Shown here: positions 24,276-33,341 of the stretch, piece by piece
How positions within the stretch are numbered: position 1 is the stretch's first letter
Layout of the letters: every line of letters starts with the position of its first letter
DNA from: Pseudomonas sp. NFACC02
GTDB taxonomy: Bacteria > Pseudomonadota > Gammaproteobacteria > Pseudomonadales > Pseudomonadaceae
Assembly (NCBI RefSeq): GCF_900110765.1
Contig: NZ_FOEO01000015.1
Span: 62,001-126,000 of the forward strand
DNA: 64,000 nt
Direction of reading: 5' to 3'
Position numbers and translations under genes: made by a program
Notes under the pieces: generated by a model
Databases searched by the model: none
What the model saw: only the letters and a program-made list of their open reading frames with translations
What the model was told of the DNA's origin: nothing

Positions 24276-25445
24276 TCACTCGGCCTGATATATATGAATA
24301 TTTTGCAACATCTTAACAAGTGTAGAGGCTGATTCTTGAACTGGTGTTGGGTTGATATACCACGGACTATCATTTTCATCAGGATTACTAAAATTGAAAA
24401 GCAAATATCCGGTCAAAAATTCGTCAAAGCCACCCTCGCCTTCCTCTCCATAAGTTTCCTCGTGATAGTAGCCTTCATCTCGAAATAGTATGTCATTCAA
24501 ATCGAGGGCGGCAAGATATGCTCTTCGCAAATACTGAAGGGCGAATATTCTCGCAGAGTATAAAGAAAGAGTGTTTAGCTGACTCAAACCTTCTTCGTAA
24601 GTTATAGGATCTTCGGACTCTAGCTTCTTAAGTGTGCCGTGATAGGTTTGCGCGATTTTATGGGCTTCTTCGTAAAGCTTGATAAAACCTGAAACTCCAT
24701 TAAGCGTAAATAAGCTGACTCTTGATGAACGACCAAGCTGGGAGATTTCATTATGGTTTAGCTGGCTAGTTAAGCTTTCACAACCTGAAACGGCTATGGA
24801 GCAGGAGAGGCTTTCGCTAGCTTGGTAAATATTTTCGACTGCGACTTTAAGTCGGCTTATATCTAGACCATGAAGGTAAGGGTATTTATTGGTGAGGCTT
24901 TGTAAAGCCCCCCACTTAAGTGAAAGCAGGGTGCTTTCTAGAAGGTAGTTTCTGATCTCGGTCCAGCCAATTATGTGAAACCAAGGAAGACGGACAGCCG
25001 GCTCGACCGGGAACCGTTTATCTTCGTTTGCCTTCTCTTCTGTTTCACTGTTTTTTTCATCTACCCAAACTTGAAGTGAGGATTTCACTCTGTCATTCGA
25101 AATAAGAAAAAAATAGTGAGATACAACTCCTTGATATTTTTTGAGCTTAGTAAGTTCTTGCTCTAAGTCGCTGGGATATAAGCCCTCAACAAGTTTGCAT
25201 TGAGCTACGGCTAGGCTTGCCTTGCATTTGATGTCAAACCCATATTGTCTGTCTCCTTTCGTGCCTTTGTAAGTTACATAGCTAGGGCTTATTTTGTTAT
25301 GTATCTTTACGTTATGATCTTTCAGTATGAATTTGAAAAGATCTAGACAGATATCCTCAAACTCAGGGTCGCTCTCCGGTGGTTTTACACTGTGAATGCT
25401 ACTTTGAATTGAGCGCCTTAATGGTTTCATAACTGAATATTCCAT
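24276..25445 (-). CDS. Unrecognised protein with PD-(D/E)XK nuclease-like N-terminus
   Basis: About 389 residues (start ATG 25445; ATG 25430 and an ATG at 25523 are alternatives). Near the N-terminus the order Glu30 (EFEDICLDLF), Asp71 (GDRQYGFDIKC) and Gln82-Cys-Lys84 (VAQCKL) fits a PD-(D/E)XK fold with the QxK variant seen in Mrr-like enzymes. The middle and end (Leu/Ser-rich helices, acidic loop YGEEGEGGFDEF) match nothing I know and may bind a ligand or partner. Its low GC resembles the next gene, the Mrr-like nuclease, so both may have arrived together. Function: putative nuclease, inferred from motifs only. Confidence 0.6.
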   Translation of the reverse strand: MEYSVMKPLRRSIQSSIHSVKPPESDPEFEDICLDLFKFILKDHNVKIHNKISPSYVTYKGTKGDRQYGFDIKCKASLAVAQCKLVEGLYPSDLEQELTKLKKYQGVVSHYFFLISNDRVKSSLQVWVDEKNSETEEKANEDKRFPVEPAVRLPWFHIIGWTEIRNYLLESTLLSLKWGALQSLTNKYPYLHGLDISRLKVAVENIYQASESLSCSIAVSGCESLTSQLNHNEISQLGRSSRVSLFTLNGVSGFIKLYEEAHKIAQTYHGTLKKLESEDPITYEEGLSQLNTLSLYSARIFALQYLRRAYLAALDLNDILFRDEGYYHEETYGEEGEGGFDEFLTGYLLFNFSNPDENDSPWYINPTPVQESASTLVKMLQNIHIYQAE

Positions 25446-25807
25446 TTCAAAATCTTTTGGCTGAAAAGCTGTGCATGGATTTGAGGTGAAGAGTCGAAAC
25501 GGGCCAGGTATTCTCCAAACCAATATATCAGGATGATGTCATTGAGCCTTCTGTTTTCGGATGCCTCCAGGGAATCTGCTCATAGGGCCTACTGCAACCG
25601 CCAGCCAGCCAATAAGGCGAGGGGGCAATTTAACCAATATTCCGGTCCAATTTCGACCCAAGCCGCTAACTGCGTAGCGTAGAGGTCGCACTGTATGGGT
25701 CGGAAACGGTCGTTCCTGAGCGTCCGCTATTGGCGAAAGCTGCCGTTCGAGACCGGCTCCTTTTGGCCGTCAGAGTCCCTCAGCTCACCGCCCAGTGAGC
25801 CTCCAAG

Positions 25808-27991
25808 CTAGTCTCTCGCCGCGATGAAGCAATGCTCGCCCATGAACTTCAGCAAGAGCTCAGGGAGCGGTGCCAGTCCGGTTGGGCCACTGCACTGCCA
25901 GGCGCCAGCACCGTAGCTGACTCTCAACTCCTGAGAGCCTTGAAGCACAAGTGCGGGTTGGGTGTCGTCATAGGTCTCAGAGTAGTAGTAAGTCATTCCC
26001 GGCAATGCACCTTTCGAACGTTTCAGCGCAAGGAACAGAGCGTAACTACTTAGCTCCGCGTGGTACCCGGAAAGGCGCTTGCGTGACAACAAATAAATGT
26101 CACCTGATTCTTCACGGTGTATGAGACGTTCCCCGCAATAGTCAATAAGCTGCGGCTCCGCTACGACATACCTCCGCCAATCCGTGCAGACTGCAGTCTC
26201 GATGATTTGCTGCAGCGCAGCATTCGCATTGCCTTCGATGCGGTCGAGCAGATTCTGGAACTCGCGCCGGCCGATCACCCTCAACCAATTCTCCGACCTG
26301 TCACGATAGGTACCAGCATCGGGTTGGCAGAAGGAGAACTTGGACGATCCACGCCCAATCAGGTAGTCGTCCATGGACAACAAAGCACGCTCAAGAAGGT
26401 GATCTGTGGAGGCGCGCACGCCCTCATCGAGGACGGCTCTAGCTCGCTCCGAGTAGCGGGCAAATGCGTCAAGGTCAAGTGGCCCGTCGGATGGAGTGCT
26501 GAAGTCAAGCAGAAACCCAATTTTTCCTTGCAAGTATGGATGTGCCTCCGCTTCAATAAACGAGGCCTCCCGTGTCGGATCTTCAACAATCAGTCCCACC
26601 TTGCGCACTTCTTCCTTTGCCTGCTCGCCACTGAAGCCGGCGGGAGGCTCGATCGCTTTGGATAGCGATTCGTACAGATTTCCGACGTGAGAAGCCAGGG
26701 CCTGCACCCCTTTGACAGCAAGGATGGCTATGTAGACATCGTCGACACGATGGTTAGCGAGAAGGTTTGAGGTGATGCGATCCCATCTAGACCGCTCTAT
26801 CTCCAGTTCAGGCGAGCCTGACTTCGCCGCGGGACTATCCACCCAAGCAACCACGCAGAACAGTCTTATTAGATCGAGGTAATCGCTGTTAGGTGCCAGT
26901 GCTTTCTCCAGCGTTTTCAGATCTGACGCCGAGGCAGTGTCGCAGAAGTGGTCCAATACCACCGAGACGACTTGCGCACTCGAGGGATTGAATGCCCCTT
27001 GGGCCTCGAGTTCCCGCAGCGGGATGTAGCCGCGCGCATGGCGCAACTTCGTGATCCATTCTATTGTCGATCTTGATGCGCCATAAGCACGCTCGATTCG
27101 ATTACAGGAGTCGAAGAATGCCATCACGTACATGAAGCGAAGGTAAAGCTCGTCAACCGCTTGCCCAATGGCTAAGCCCTTTTTCTGGGAGGCAAGGCGC
27201 CAGAAAAGGTCCATCCACTTCTGGTCCATTGCTAGATCGAATCTGCTGGCCCAAGGCTCTGACGCCACACTCCTGACAAGCCATGCCTTAAAATGCTCGA
27301 AGGGCGTGAGCGGTTTGCCCCGGGCATTCATTTTAATGTACAGATCGTCGGTCAGGCCGAAGCGCTCCAAGTCGAGAAAGTGGAAAGTAATCTTGGGCTG
27401 CTGCTCATCCACGAGTCGCGCATACAGGCCTTTAGTGACACCAAACTTCTGGGCAATGGAGTTGAGTGTGGTCAGACAAGCCGCGACAGTAGGATCGCTG
27501 CGCCACGACAGGAAGAACCAATTGCTGTCGACCAAGTGTGCCGAGAGTTTGCCGTTCCAATGCTTCCCGTCCGCTGGGGGCGCAATGACGGCGTTTGCGA
27601 GCGCATCGAAGAACTCAGCAGAACTAGGCCGCGTGGCATAGGTGAACCTAGAGCGTCCGCCTTTTGTCCAGCGCCCCCTGAAATCTTCCAGTTGCCCCTC
27701 GCACATTGCGGTGTACCAGTGCAGGAGGAACAGAGTTGTTAGGCGCTGCTGGCCGTCAAGTAGCGAGAGCACCCTTCCTGCGCCGTCCTCGAATGTTCCA
27801 TAGATGAAGTCGAGATCAAGCCCGTACTCGTGCTCACTGTTCAATGCGTCCCACAACGATGTCAGAAAGCCATCCAAAACGTCGGTGGACTGCTTGCGGC
27901 CTTGGGCGTAGTCACGTTGGATGATAGGGATTTCAACGCCATCTACGCTTGAGAAGAGCGTCGCGAATGAATGCTGCCGTGCCTCGCTCAT
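25808..27991 (-). CDS. DUF262 protein, second of a coupled DUF262 pair
   Basis: 727 residues. The N-terminal DUF262 (ParB/GmrS-like NTPase) domain is seen in VEIPIIQRDYAQGR (20-32), IYGTFEDG and the signature LLDGQQRLTTLFLLHWY (DGQQRLTT at 79-86). A long helical region follows, and no clear HNH motif is seen at the C-terminus. DUF262 proteins occur in type IV restriction (GmrSD) and other modified-DNA defence systems. The ATG at 27991 overlaps the stop of the upstream DUF262-HNH gene (ATGA), so the products are probably made together in fixed ratio; ATG 27997 is an alternative start. Confidence 0.75.
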   Translation of the reverse strand: MSEARQHSFATLFSSVDGVEIPIIQRDYAQGRKQSTDVLDGFLTSLWDALNSEHEYGLDLDFIYGTFEDGAGRVLSLLDGQQRLTTLFLLHWYTAMCEGQLEDFRGRWTKGGRSRFTYATRPSSAEFFDALANAVIAPPADGKHWNGKLSAHLVDSNWFFLSWRSDPTVAACLTTLNSIAQKFGVTKGLYARLVDEQQPKITFHFLDLERFGLTDDLYIKMNARGKPLTPFEHFKAWLVRSVASEPWASRFDLAMDQKWMDLFWRLASQKKGLAIGQAVDELYLRFMYVMAFFDSCNRIERAYGASRSTIEWITKLRHARGYIPLRELEAQGAFNPSSAQVVSVVLDHFCDTASASDLKTLEKALAPNSDYLDLIRLFCVVAWVDSPAAKSGSPELEIERSRWDRITSNLLANHRVDDVYIAILAVKGVQALASHVGNLYESLSKAIEPPAGFSGEQAKEEVRKVGLIVEDPTREASFIEAEAHPYLQGKIGFLLDFSTPSDGPLDLDAFARYSERARAVLDEGVRASTDHLLERALLSMDDYLIGRGSSKFSFCQPDAGTYRDRSENWLRVIGRREFQNLLDRIEGNANAALQQIIETAVCTDWRRYVVAEPQLIDYCGERLIHREESGDIYLLSRKRLSGYHAELSSYALFLALKRSKGALPGMTYYYSETYDDTQPALVLQGSQELRVSYGAGAWQCSGPTGLAPLPELLLKFMGEHCFIAARD

Positions 27992-29772
27992 GCGCATGCT
28001 CCGTTATATGTGAAAAAGCGAACCAGCGTACTACTGAGTGCGTGCTGGTGCTCCTTCGCATCTACTCGACTCCAGACCAGCATTTCGTCGATCTTGGTGC
28101 TGTAGTACTTCAGGAAGGCATTTTTTGTACAAGGCGGAACGAAGCGCCCCGCCTTGTCCAGCGCGATGAGTTTGCGCCGCTTGTGAGGGAAGATAGCGTT
28201 CCCGTAGCTTCGGTTTGTACCAGCGTCAAGCAGTGTCAAGTTACCAATGCTGTTGTCGACTTCAATATCTGAACCCGGATCGTAGCGATCTATGACGTCG
28301 TTGAACGCAACTTCAAATGCGGAAGCGTCGAAGGGCTCCTTGTCACGCAGCGTCCGCAAGCGCTCAACCAGCTCCTGCTCGGATGTGGGGGGGACACGGC
28401 CTACCGCTGCCAACTCGGGCTCGGAGAAGTATTCGACAGCCTGTCCGAGCCAGGCTTTTTGGGCGTCAATACGCTGAGGCATGTCAGACTTTACCGAGCG
28501 AATATGTTCCAAGTCCCACTGATCTTTCTTAAAGTGGTCGAAAGGGAACCACGGCCCGCTATCGCCGAGTTCCAGTAACGAAGCGATGTTGAACAGCAGG
28601 AGCAGACGGCGGATGGACTCACGATGCGACTCATAGTCCAACTGCGCGACGTGGTCTTCAACGAACCGGGCCAAATCGCTTTCACCCGCGACACTTCGAG
28701 ATTTACCAAAGACCAGCTTGAACACTTCTGCCTTGAGCGCAGCTCGAAAGGCTGTCTTGGAACCAGAGCTTCGCGCGAGGTCGCGTATCTGTCCCACTTT
28801 GACGTCTTGGCTTAGGAGAAAGCCAACAATGTGATACAAGAACCGGTCCCTGAACCACTCGTCGAGTTGCAGAAACATTCGTTTTACTGCGTCCCACTCG
28901 CTTGTAACCGCGTCCTGCTTTTCAGTTAGATGCGTGTTGAATGCAAGGAACAGGCTGTTGGTATCCCAGCGATTCGCAACCTGCTGTAGTTCGTCGGCCC
29001 GTAACCCAAGGACTAGGTCAATCCGATTCGCTTCTTGTTGTCGATTGGCCAAGAAGTACCAAAAAGCCTCTTCCTGCAGACGTCGCTCGATCTCATCCCA
29101 GTCCTGGGCAATCCTCAACTGCTGCAATTGCTTGGCGCGTATTCCTTCACCGTCGAAATTGCCACCTCGCAAGAACAGGGCCTTCACAAGCTCCGCGTTC
29201 GTGAGCGGGATTTTGCCAACATTCAGGCGCGTGAATACGTCAATCGGCTCGACGGACTGGTCAACCTCGTACCAGATGACTCTGACCTCATTCAGAAAGG
29301 CGGCCTCGATGTAGTTCAGCCGGTTGCTCCTAGGCTTGAACCAATCGCGAACGGCTTGGTACGCCTGCCAGATATGGAAAAAATCGATGTTCTCCTCATG
29401 TAGCTCTTCGTCGAGGGTGCGCAGATAGCTCGCGCTGTTCTGACGAGTCTCGTAGTTGAGTGCGAACAGAGTCTTGCGCTCGTCAGCTACCAAGCGGTTG
29501 TTGAAATAGGAGAGGATCAGGAAGATCGTGGTAAGCCGTTGCTGCCCATCAATGAGTTCCCAGTGGCCGTTGCGTTGTGTAACGACGATTGGCTGCAGGC
29601 AGTAAAACTCTCCCTGAACCTGCCTTTTCCTTTCTGTGAAAGCGGCCACATCGTCAAGCAACTCAGTAACTTGCCGAGAGGTCCAGCGATAGCCACGCTG
29701 GTAAGCGGGGATGAAGAACGACTCGGTCATTAGCTGGCTGACCGAGCGCAGCTGAAGATCACCTGTGCTCAT
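27988..29772 (-). CDS. DUF262-DUF1524 (HNH) protein, GmrSD/SspE-like nuclease
   Basis: 594 residues. The DUF262 domain shows FFIPAYQRGYRW (19-30) and WELIDGQQRLTTIFLILSYF (DGQQRLTT at 75-82). The C-terminal DUF1524 HNH nuclease shows WDLEHIRSV and the later NLTLLDAGTNRSYGNAIFPHKR, giving His, Asn and Lys/His in family positions. The arrangement (NTP-sensing domain plus HNH) is that of GmrSD-type and SspE-type restriction proteins. The start is ATG 29772, with GAGG in front. It is coupled by ATGA to the second DUF262 gene. The 234-bp gap upstream (29773-30006) holds no gene. Confidence 0.82.
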   Translation of the reverse strand: MSTGDLQLRSVSQLMTESFFIPAYQRGYRWTSRQVTELLDDVAAFTERKRQVQGEFYCLQPIVVTQRNGHWELIDGQQRLTTIFLILSYFNNRLVADERKTLFALNYETRQNSASYLRTLDEELHEENIDFFHIWQAYQAVRDWFKPRSNRLNYIEAAFLNEVRVIWYEVDQSVEPIDVFTRLNVGKIPLTNAELVKALFLRGGNFDGEGIRAKQLQQLRIAQDWDEIERRLQEEAFWYFLANRQQEANRIDLVLGLRADELQQVANRWDTNSLFLAFNTHLTEKQDAVTSEWDAVKRMFLQLDEWFRDRFLYHIVGFLLSQDVKVGQIRDLARSSGSKTAFRAALKAEVFKLVFGKSRSVAGESDLARFVEDHVAQLDYESHRESIRRLLLLFNIASLLELGDSGPWFPFDHFKKDQWDLEHIRSVKSDMPQRIDAQKAWLGQAVEYFSEPELAAVGRVPPTSEQELVERLRTLRDKEPFDASAFEVAFNDVIDRYDPGSDIEVDNSIGNLTLLDAGTNRSYGNAIFPHKRRKLIALDKAGRFVPPCTKNAFLKYYSTKIDEMLVWSRVDAKEHQHALSSTLVRFFTYNGACA

Positions 29773-30006
29773 AGGACCTCGTTGGGTAGTTCCCGCATAG
29801 CGCAAACCGTGTGATTTGAGATGGCCGTCCGTTCCAGGCAGCTCTCCCTTAAATAGCTAAAGCTTGTTCGCTAGCAGACCGATTGAAACCGTGCTAACCC
29901 TGGGCCGCGAATTTCCCCAAGGCTGGGGGAAATCGGCAAGATGTTACCATCTGCCGGGCACCTTGAATCGCCCCTAGCATCGTCGACGGCGTGTTCTCTG
30001 AGCAGC

Positions 30007-31182
30007 TCAGGTGTAGAGCGTCCCGGAGTGACGAAGCTTGACGTATTGGGTCGTGACGAACCTGGAGATGGCGGCGACAAAATCCTGCACCAGTAGGTCG
30101 TTCAATAGGAAATCCCGCAAGGCGAAGCCGCTCTGGAGGACGTCGAAGCGCGGAAGCGGTGTATCGAGCGCCGCGCCCGACAGGTGCACTAGGTTGTTCC
30201 GGACCGCCTGCAGCACTTCGTCGAAATCCAGGGCGAGGTCTTCCGCCGTAACGCAGGCTAGCTGGTTCCGGGCGATCTCCAGCGCTACGCCGAGGCCGCC
30301 AACGGTTGGAACTCCGGCCGTTTCCACCGTCGCGGTTGTCCAGTGCTCGTGGAGTGGATTCGGCGCGACGATGTTGAGATCGACGCGCGTTCCGCTCATG
30401 TTCTTCAGCACGCGTTTCAGCTTTATCTCTACCGGTGCATCGGCAAACGAGTCGCTGAAATCGGTGACGCCTAATGGCATCGGGTCGTGGAACTTCACGA
30501 TGTAGGTGCCCGTTGCGGTGTCCGCGGTGACCTGCGCGCGGCTGTAGGCGTAGACGTCCTTTGATACCGCACCGTGCGTGAAGGAATAGCCGTGGCTCGA
30601 AAGGACGTCGCGCAGCGTCGCCTCGGCCGCAATCGATAGCAGCGCCACGGCAGCGTCGTTGCGCTTCTGCCGTCGCGCCGTCGCAGCGCTTGAGAGGTAG
30701 TTGACGACGTAGGGCGGCACGACAGCGCCCCAGGGACGAGCGAACCACTCGCAGCTCATGCGCGTCTCCGGTCCGTCAGCCGGCAAGCGAACAGGCCATT
30801 CCACGATCCAACGCATGTCCGTGGAAAGCGAGATTGTTTCGTCGGGTTGTTCTGTCTCGATGCGCAGCCGATCCAGCAGATCTTGCGGCCGGTAGCCCGG
30901 AACGCCGCCTTGCTCGTCGACGTCGCGGTAGACCTCCTCGAACAGTTGAAGCGCTATCGCTAGGCCTCGCAGCATCATCGGCGATTGGAAGATCCTCGCG
31001 ATCTCGTTTCTCTTCCTGCCGAATTCGGCGGGACCGGTCGGCGCGACGACATGCGAAGGCGTGCCCACTGTCAACCGGTCCATGGCAGCGAACAGCAGGT
31101 GTTGCGAGCCGCCCAAGAGTTCGAGCACAGTATCAAGTGTCCGCTCTAGCACCCTGCCGCTGACATGAACGGGGTACTTCAT
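30007..31182 (-). CDS. Unrecognised protein with C-terminal HEPN-like motif, coupled to the nuclease-methyltransferase-like gene
   Basis: 391 residues. No family was recognised overall. Near the C-terminus EVLQAVRNNLVHLSG has the Arg-Asn-x-x-x-His arrangement (Arg328-His333) of HEPN ribonucleases. An earlier helix, DAAVALLSIAAEATLRDVL, resembles the first HEPN helix. The N-terminal ~170 residues contain a Trp-rich stretch (MRWIVEWPVRLP, CEWFARPWGAVVPPYVVNYL). Its start codon overlaps the stop of the upstream gene (ATGA at 31179-31182), so it is almost certainly a partner of that protein. A HEPN effector role is inference; a nucleic-acid-binding or structural role is equally open. Confidence 0.6.
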   Translation of the reverse strand: MKYPVHVSGRVLERTLDTVLELLGGSQHLLFAAMDRLTVGTPSHVVAPTGPAEFGRKRNEIARIFQSPMMLRGLAIALQLFEEVYRDVDEQGGVPGYRPQDLLDRLRIETEQPDETISLSTDMRWIVEWPVRLPADGPETRMSCEWFARPWGAVVPPYVVNYLSSAATARRQKRNDAAVALLSIAAEATLRDVLSSHGYSFTHGAVSKDVYAYSRAQVTADTATGTYIVKFHDPMPLGVTDFSDSFADAPVEIKLKRVLKNMSGTRVDLNIVAPNPLHEHWTTATVETAGVPTVGGLGVALEIARNQLACVTAEDLALDFDEVLQAVRNNLVHLSGAALDTPLPRFDVLQSGFALRDFLLNDLLVQDFVAAISRFVTTQYVKLRHSGTLYT

Positions 31183-33341
31183 ACCGTCTCTCCAAGGTCG
31201 AGATCACGCACAAGGACCGAGAGCGCCTGCTCTTTCTGCTGGAGCGACCTTTCGACAACGTCGCGTTCCTCCTTGGCAAAGGCGACTCGACGGACAATCT
31301 CGGCCTGGATATTCTGAGGAGGCACGGGGATCAAAACCTGTTTCAAGGCCTCTAACCTCAGCATCGTCATTACGCTCCCGCCGGCGCGCGCAATTAAGGC
31401 CTCATGCACATAGCGACTGTTGATCGCGATCGCGAGGTACTCTGGCAGCACGAGCGCGTTGTACACGCGAATGCGGAAGATGTGCCGGTTGATGGGAAAC
31501 CGGCCACTCTCGATGAGCGCAGCGGCACCTAAATAGGTGCTCAGACCGTTCATCACGATGTCGCCTTCGTTGGCGACCGCCTTGGGGTATTGCTGCACCT
31601 CGGCGTCGTCTGCTCGATCCATCGGGTCCAGCTGTATCTCCAACGGACGTATCGCGCCAGGCCCAATGAACACGACATCTCCAGCGTCCTTCGAGCGTCG
31701 GATGGCGCCGCCTTTGGTCACGAGAGCGAGGCTTTCCAGCGAATGATGCTTGAAGGAGGCGAGGGGAAGCTGCCGTTGCGCTTGGCGCGCAAGATACGGG
31801 CCGGCGCTCAGCACGCCTTGCGCAGGCGTCGCCGTCGCGGTCAGACCGAGGTCATCGTCCCCGACGTCATAATTCTGCATCCACGACCTAAATCGCTCCA
31901 AGACATGGGGCAGCCCGGGTAATGACGTGCAGTCGAAGCTGTCCTGCTGCTGGCGATTCTGGGCTTTTGCAAAGAAAAGGACGTCCCTTGTGGGCGCCGA
32001 CTTGTCGAGCACGACGATGCTCGCTGCCACGCCCGAATCGGGCTGGAAGGTGCCTACGTCAAGCACGGCCTGCAGCCCATTACGCAGCAGGAGTTCCTGC
32101 AGCTGAGACCTGTCAGGATTGCCCAGTGGACCGTTCGGTAGCAACGCGACGATCCGGCCCGTGGGAGACAGGCGCGTTAGCGCATGGTGAATATAAGCCT
32201 CCGAGCTCGACAGCACGCCGCCTTGCCGGTCGCTGAATCTCTCATGACGGACGGTCAGCCCAAAGGGCGGCGCTACGAAAATGCGGTCGGATAGATCCTC
32301 CCGCCGGTGCGGAGGTCGCGTGGACTTGAGTGGATCGCCGATCGAGATCGAGGGTAGGTCGGCACCGAACACCAACTGCTGCACGCAGGCCCACATGGCA
32401 TCAGTCGCATGGCGAGCAAACAGGACCATGTGCGAGGGCGGTGTGGTTCCCGCTAGGCGCACAGCTGCTGATAAGTTGCCCAGGCCACAATGAAGATCGA
32501 GCACCCGGTCGCCGGGTTCGATGTCTGCGAGGCGCACAAGCAAATCCGCGGTCCAGCGCGGCAATCGGGTGGCTCCCGATGACTTGGGATAGCGGCTCAG
32601 GATCTCGTCGAGCAGCGGCAGCGCGTCGGCGGGCGCGAGCTTGTCCAGCGCCGAGGTATTGAGCAGGTCGAGTGCTTCTTCGTAGGCTCGCGGCGGAGTT
32701 AGGTCCTGTCTGGCGACGAAGGCAAGCGTCTCTTCGAAACCGGTGTCCGATGCACCCGGCCATTCCGACCGGGCCGCGGCAAGCGCCGCCTGCGAATGGG
32801 AACCGCCGACCAGCAAATCGCAGAACATCTCGCGGCCGCGTCGCCGCTGCAGGTGCGCATAAAAGATTAGGGCTAGGGCTTCGGGCGACCACCGTTGCTG
32901 GCGCGAGAGCTCCAGTATGTTGCGCAAAGTGCGTCTGACTCCCGCTATCCGACTGGCGCGGGACTGACTGTCGGAGCCTCCATAGACCATGTCTCGATAG
33001 GTCTTCGGCGTCGCTAGCCGCAAGGGCCGGCCCGATTCGTCAGTCTCGAACCAGAGCATCTGCTGGCCATCGGACACAAGGAAGAAACGCGCCCCAACTT
33101 CGATCGCCGCGAATTGGATCTGGCGGATCAGGGCGTCGAACGGAAGTAGCCTGGAGTCCCGAGGCAGATTGTCGAGGCGCTTGGCTTCACAGACGATCCT
33201 AATGCGACCGTCCAGCATCACGACCAAGTCCAGGCGCGCGTTACGACTAGTCTGGTATTCTCGTTGAATCAGTTCGGTGGGGTATCCGAGCTCATGAGTC
33301 AGGTAGGCATGGATACGCTGCACTGCCTGGTTTTCATTCAT
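31179..33341 (-). CDS. Fused PD-(D/E)XK nuclease / N6-methyltransferase-like / target-recognition protein
   Basis: 720 residues in three parts. Residues 1-120 are an HSDR_N-like nuclease domain: ARLDLVVMLDGRIRIVCEAKR (Asp38, Glu52, Lys54). Residues ~250-480 have a type I-like DNA methyltransferase fold: SAM motif VLDLHCGLGNLS (282-291), EAYIHHALTRLSPTGRIVALLPNGPL and later strands. Motif IV reads APPF (357-360) where N/D/S-PP-F/Y is needed for adenine methylation, so catalysis may be lost. Residues ~540-720 look like an HsdS target-recognition domain ending in a coiled coil. It could recognise a DNA site without modifying it and cut there. It leads the operon, with a HEPN-like partner overlapping by 4 nt. 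Confidence 0.75.
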   Translation of the reverse strand: MNENQAVQRIHAYLTHELGYPTELIQREYQTSRNARLDLVVMLDGRIRIVCEAKRLDNLPRDSRLLPFDALIRQIQFAAIEVGARFFLVSDGQQMLWFETDESGRPLRLATPKTYRDMVYGGSDSQSRASRIAGVRRTLRNILELSRQQRWSPEALALIFYAHLQRRRGREMFCDLLVGGSHSQAALAAARSEWPGASDTGFEETLAFVARQDLTPPRAYEEALDLLNTSALDKLAPADALPLLDEILSRYPKSSGATRLPRWTADLLVRLADIEPGDRVLDLHCGLGNLSAAVRLAGTTPPSHMVLFARHATDAMWACVQQLVFGADLPSISIGDPLKSTRPPHRREDLSDRIFVAPPFGLTVRHERFSDRQGGVLSSSEAYIHHALTRLSPTGRIVALLPNGPLGNPDRSQLQELLLRNGLQAVLDVGTFQPDSGVAASIVVLDKSAPTRDVLFFAKAQNRQQQDSFDCTSLPGLPHVLERFRSWMQNYDVGDDDLGLTATATPAQGVLSAGPYLARQAQRQLPLASFKHHSLESLALVTKGGAIRRSKDAGDVVFIGPGAIRPLEIQLDPMDRADDAEVQQYPKAVANEGDIVMNGLSTYLGAAALIESGRFPINRHIFRIRVYNALVLPEYLAIAINSRYVHEALIARAGGSVMTMLRLEALKQVLIPVPPQNIQAEIVRRVAFAKEERDVVERSLQQKEQALSVLVRDLDLGETV

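Noticed and set aside
30007..33341. A classical type I or BREX/DISARM system
   Set aside because: There is no separate helicase, no PglZ/BrxC-like or DISARM helicase/PLD gene, and the methylase motif IV is degenerate, so none of these names fits.
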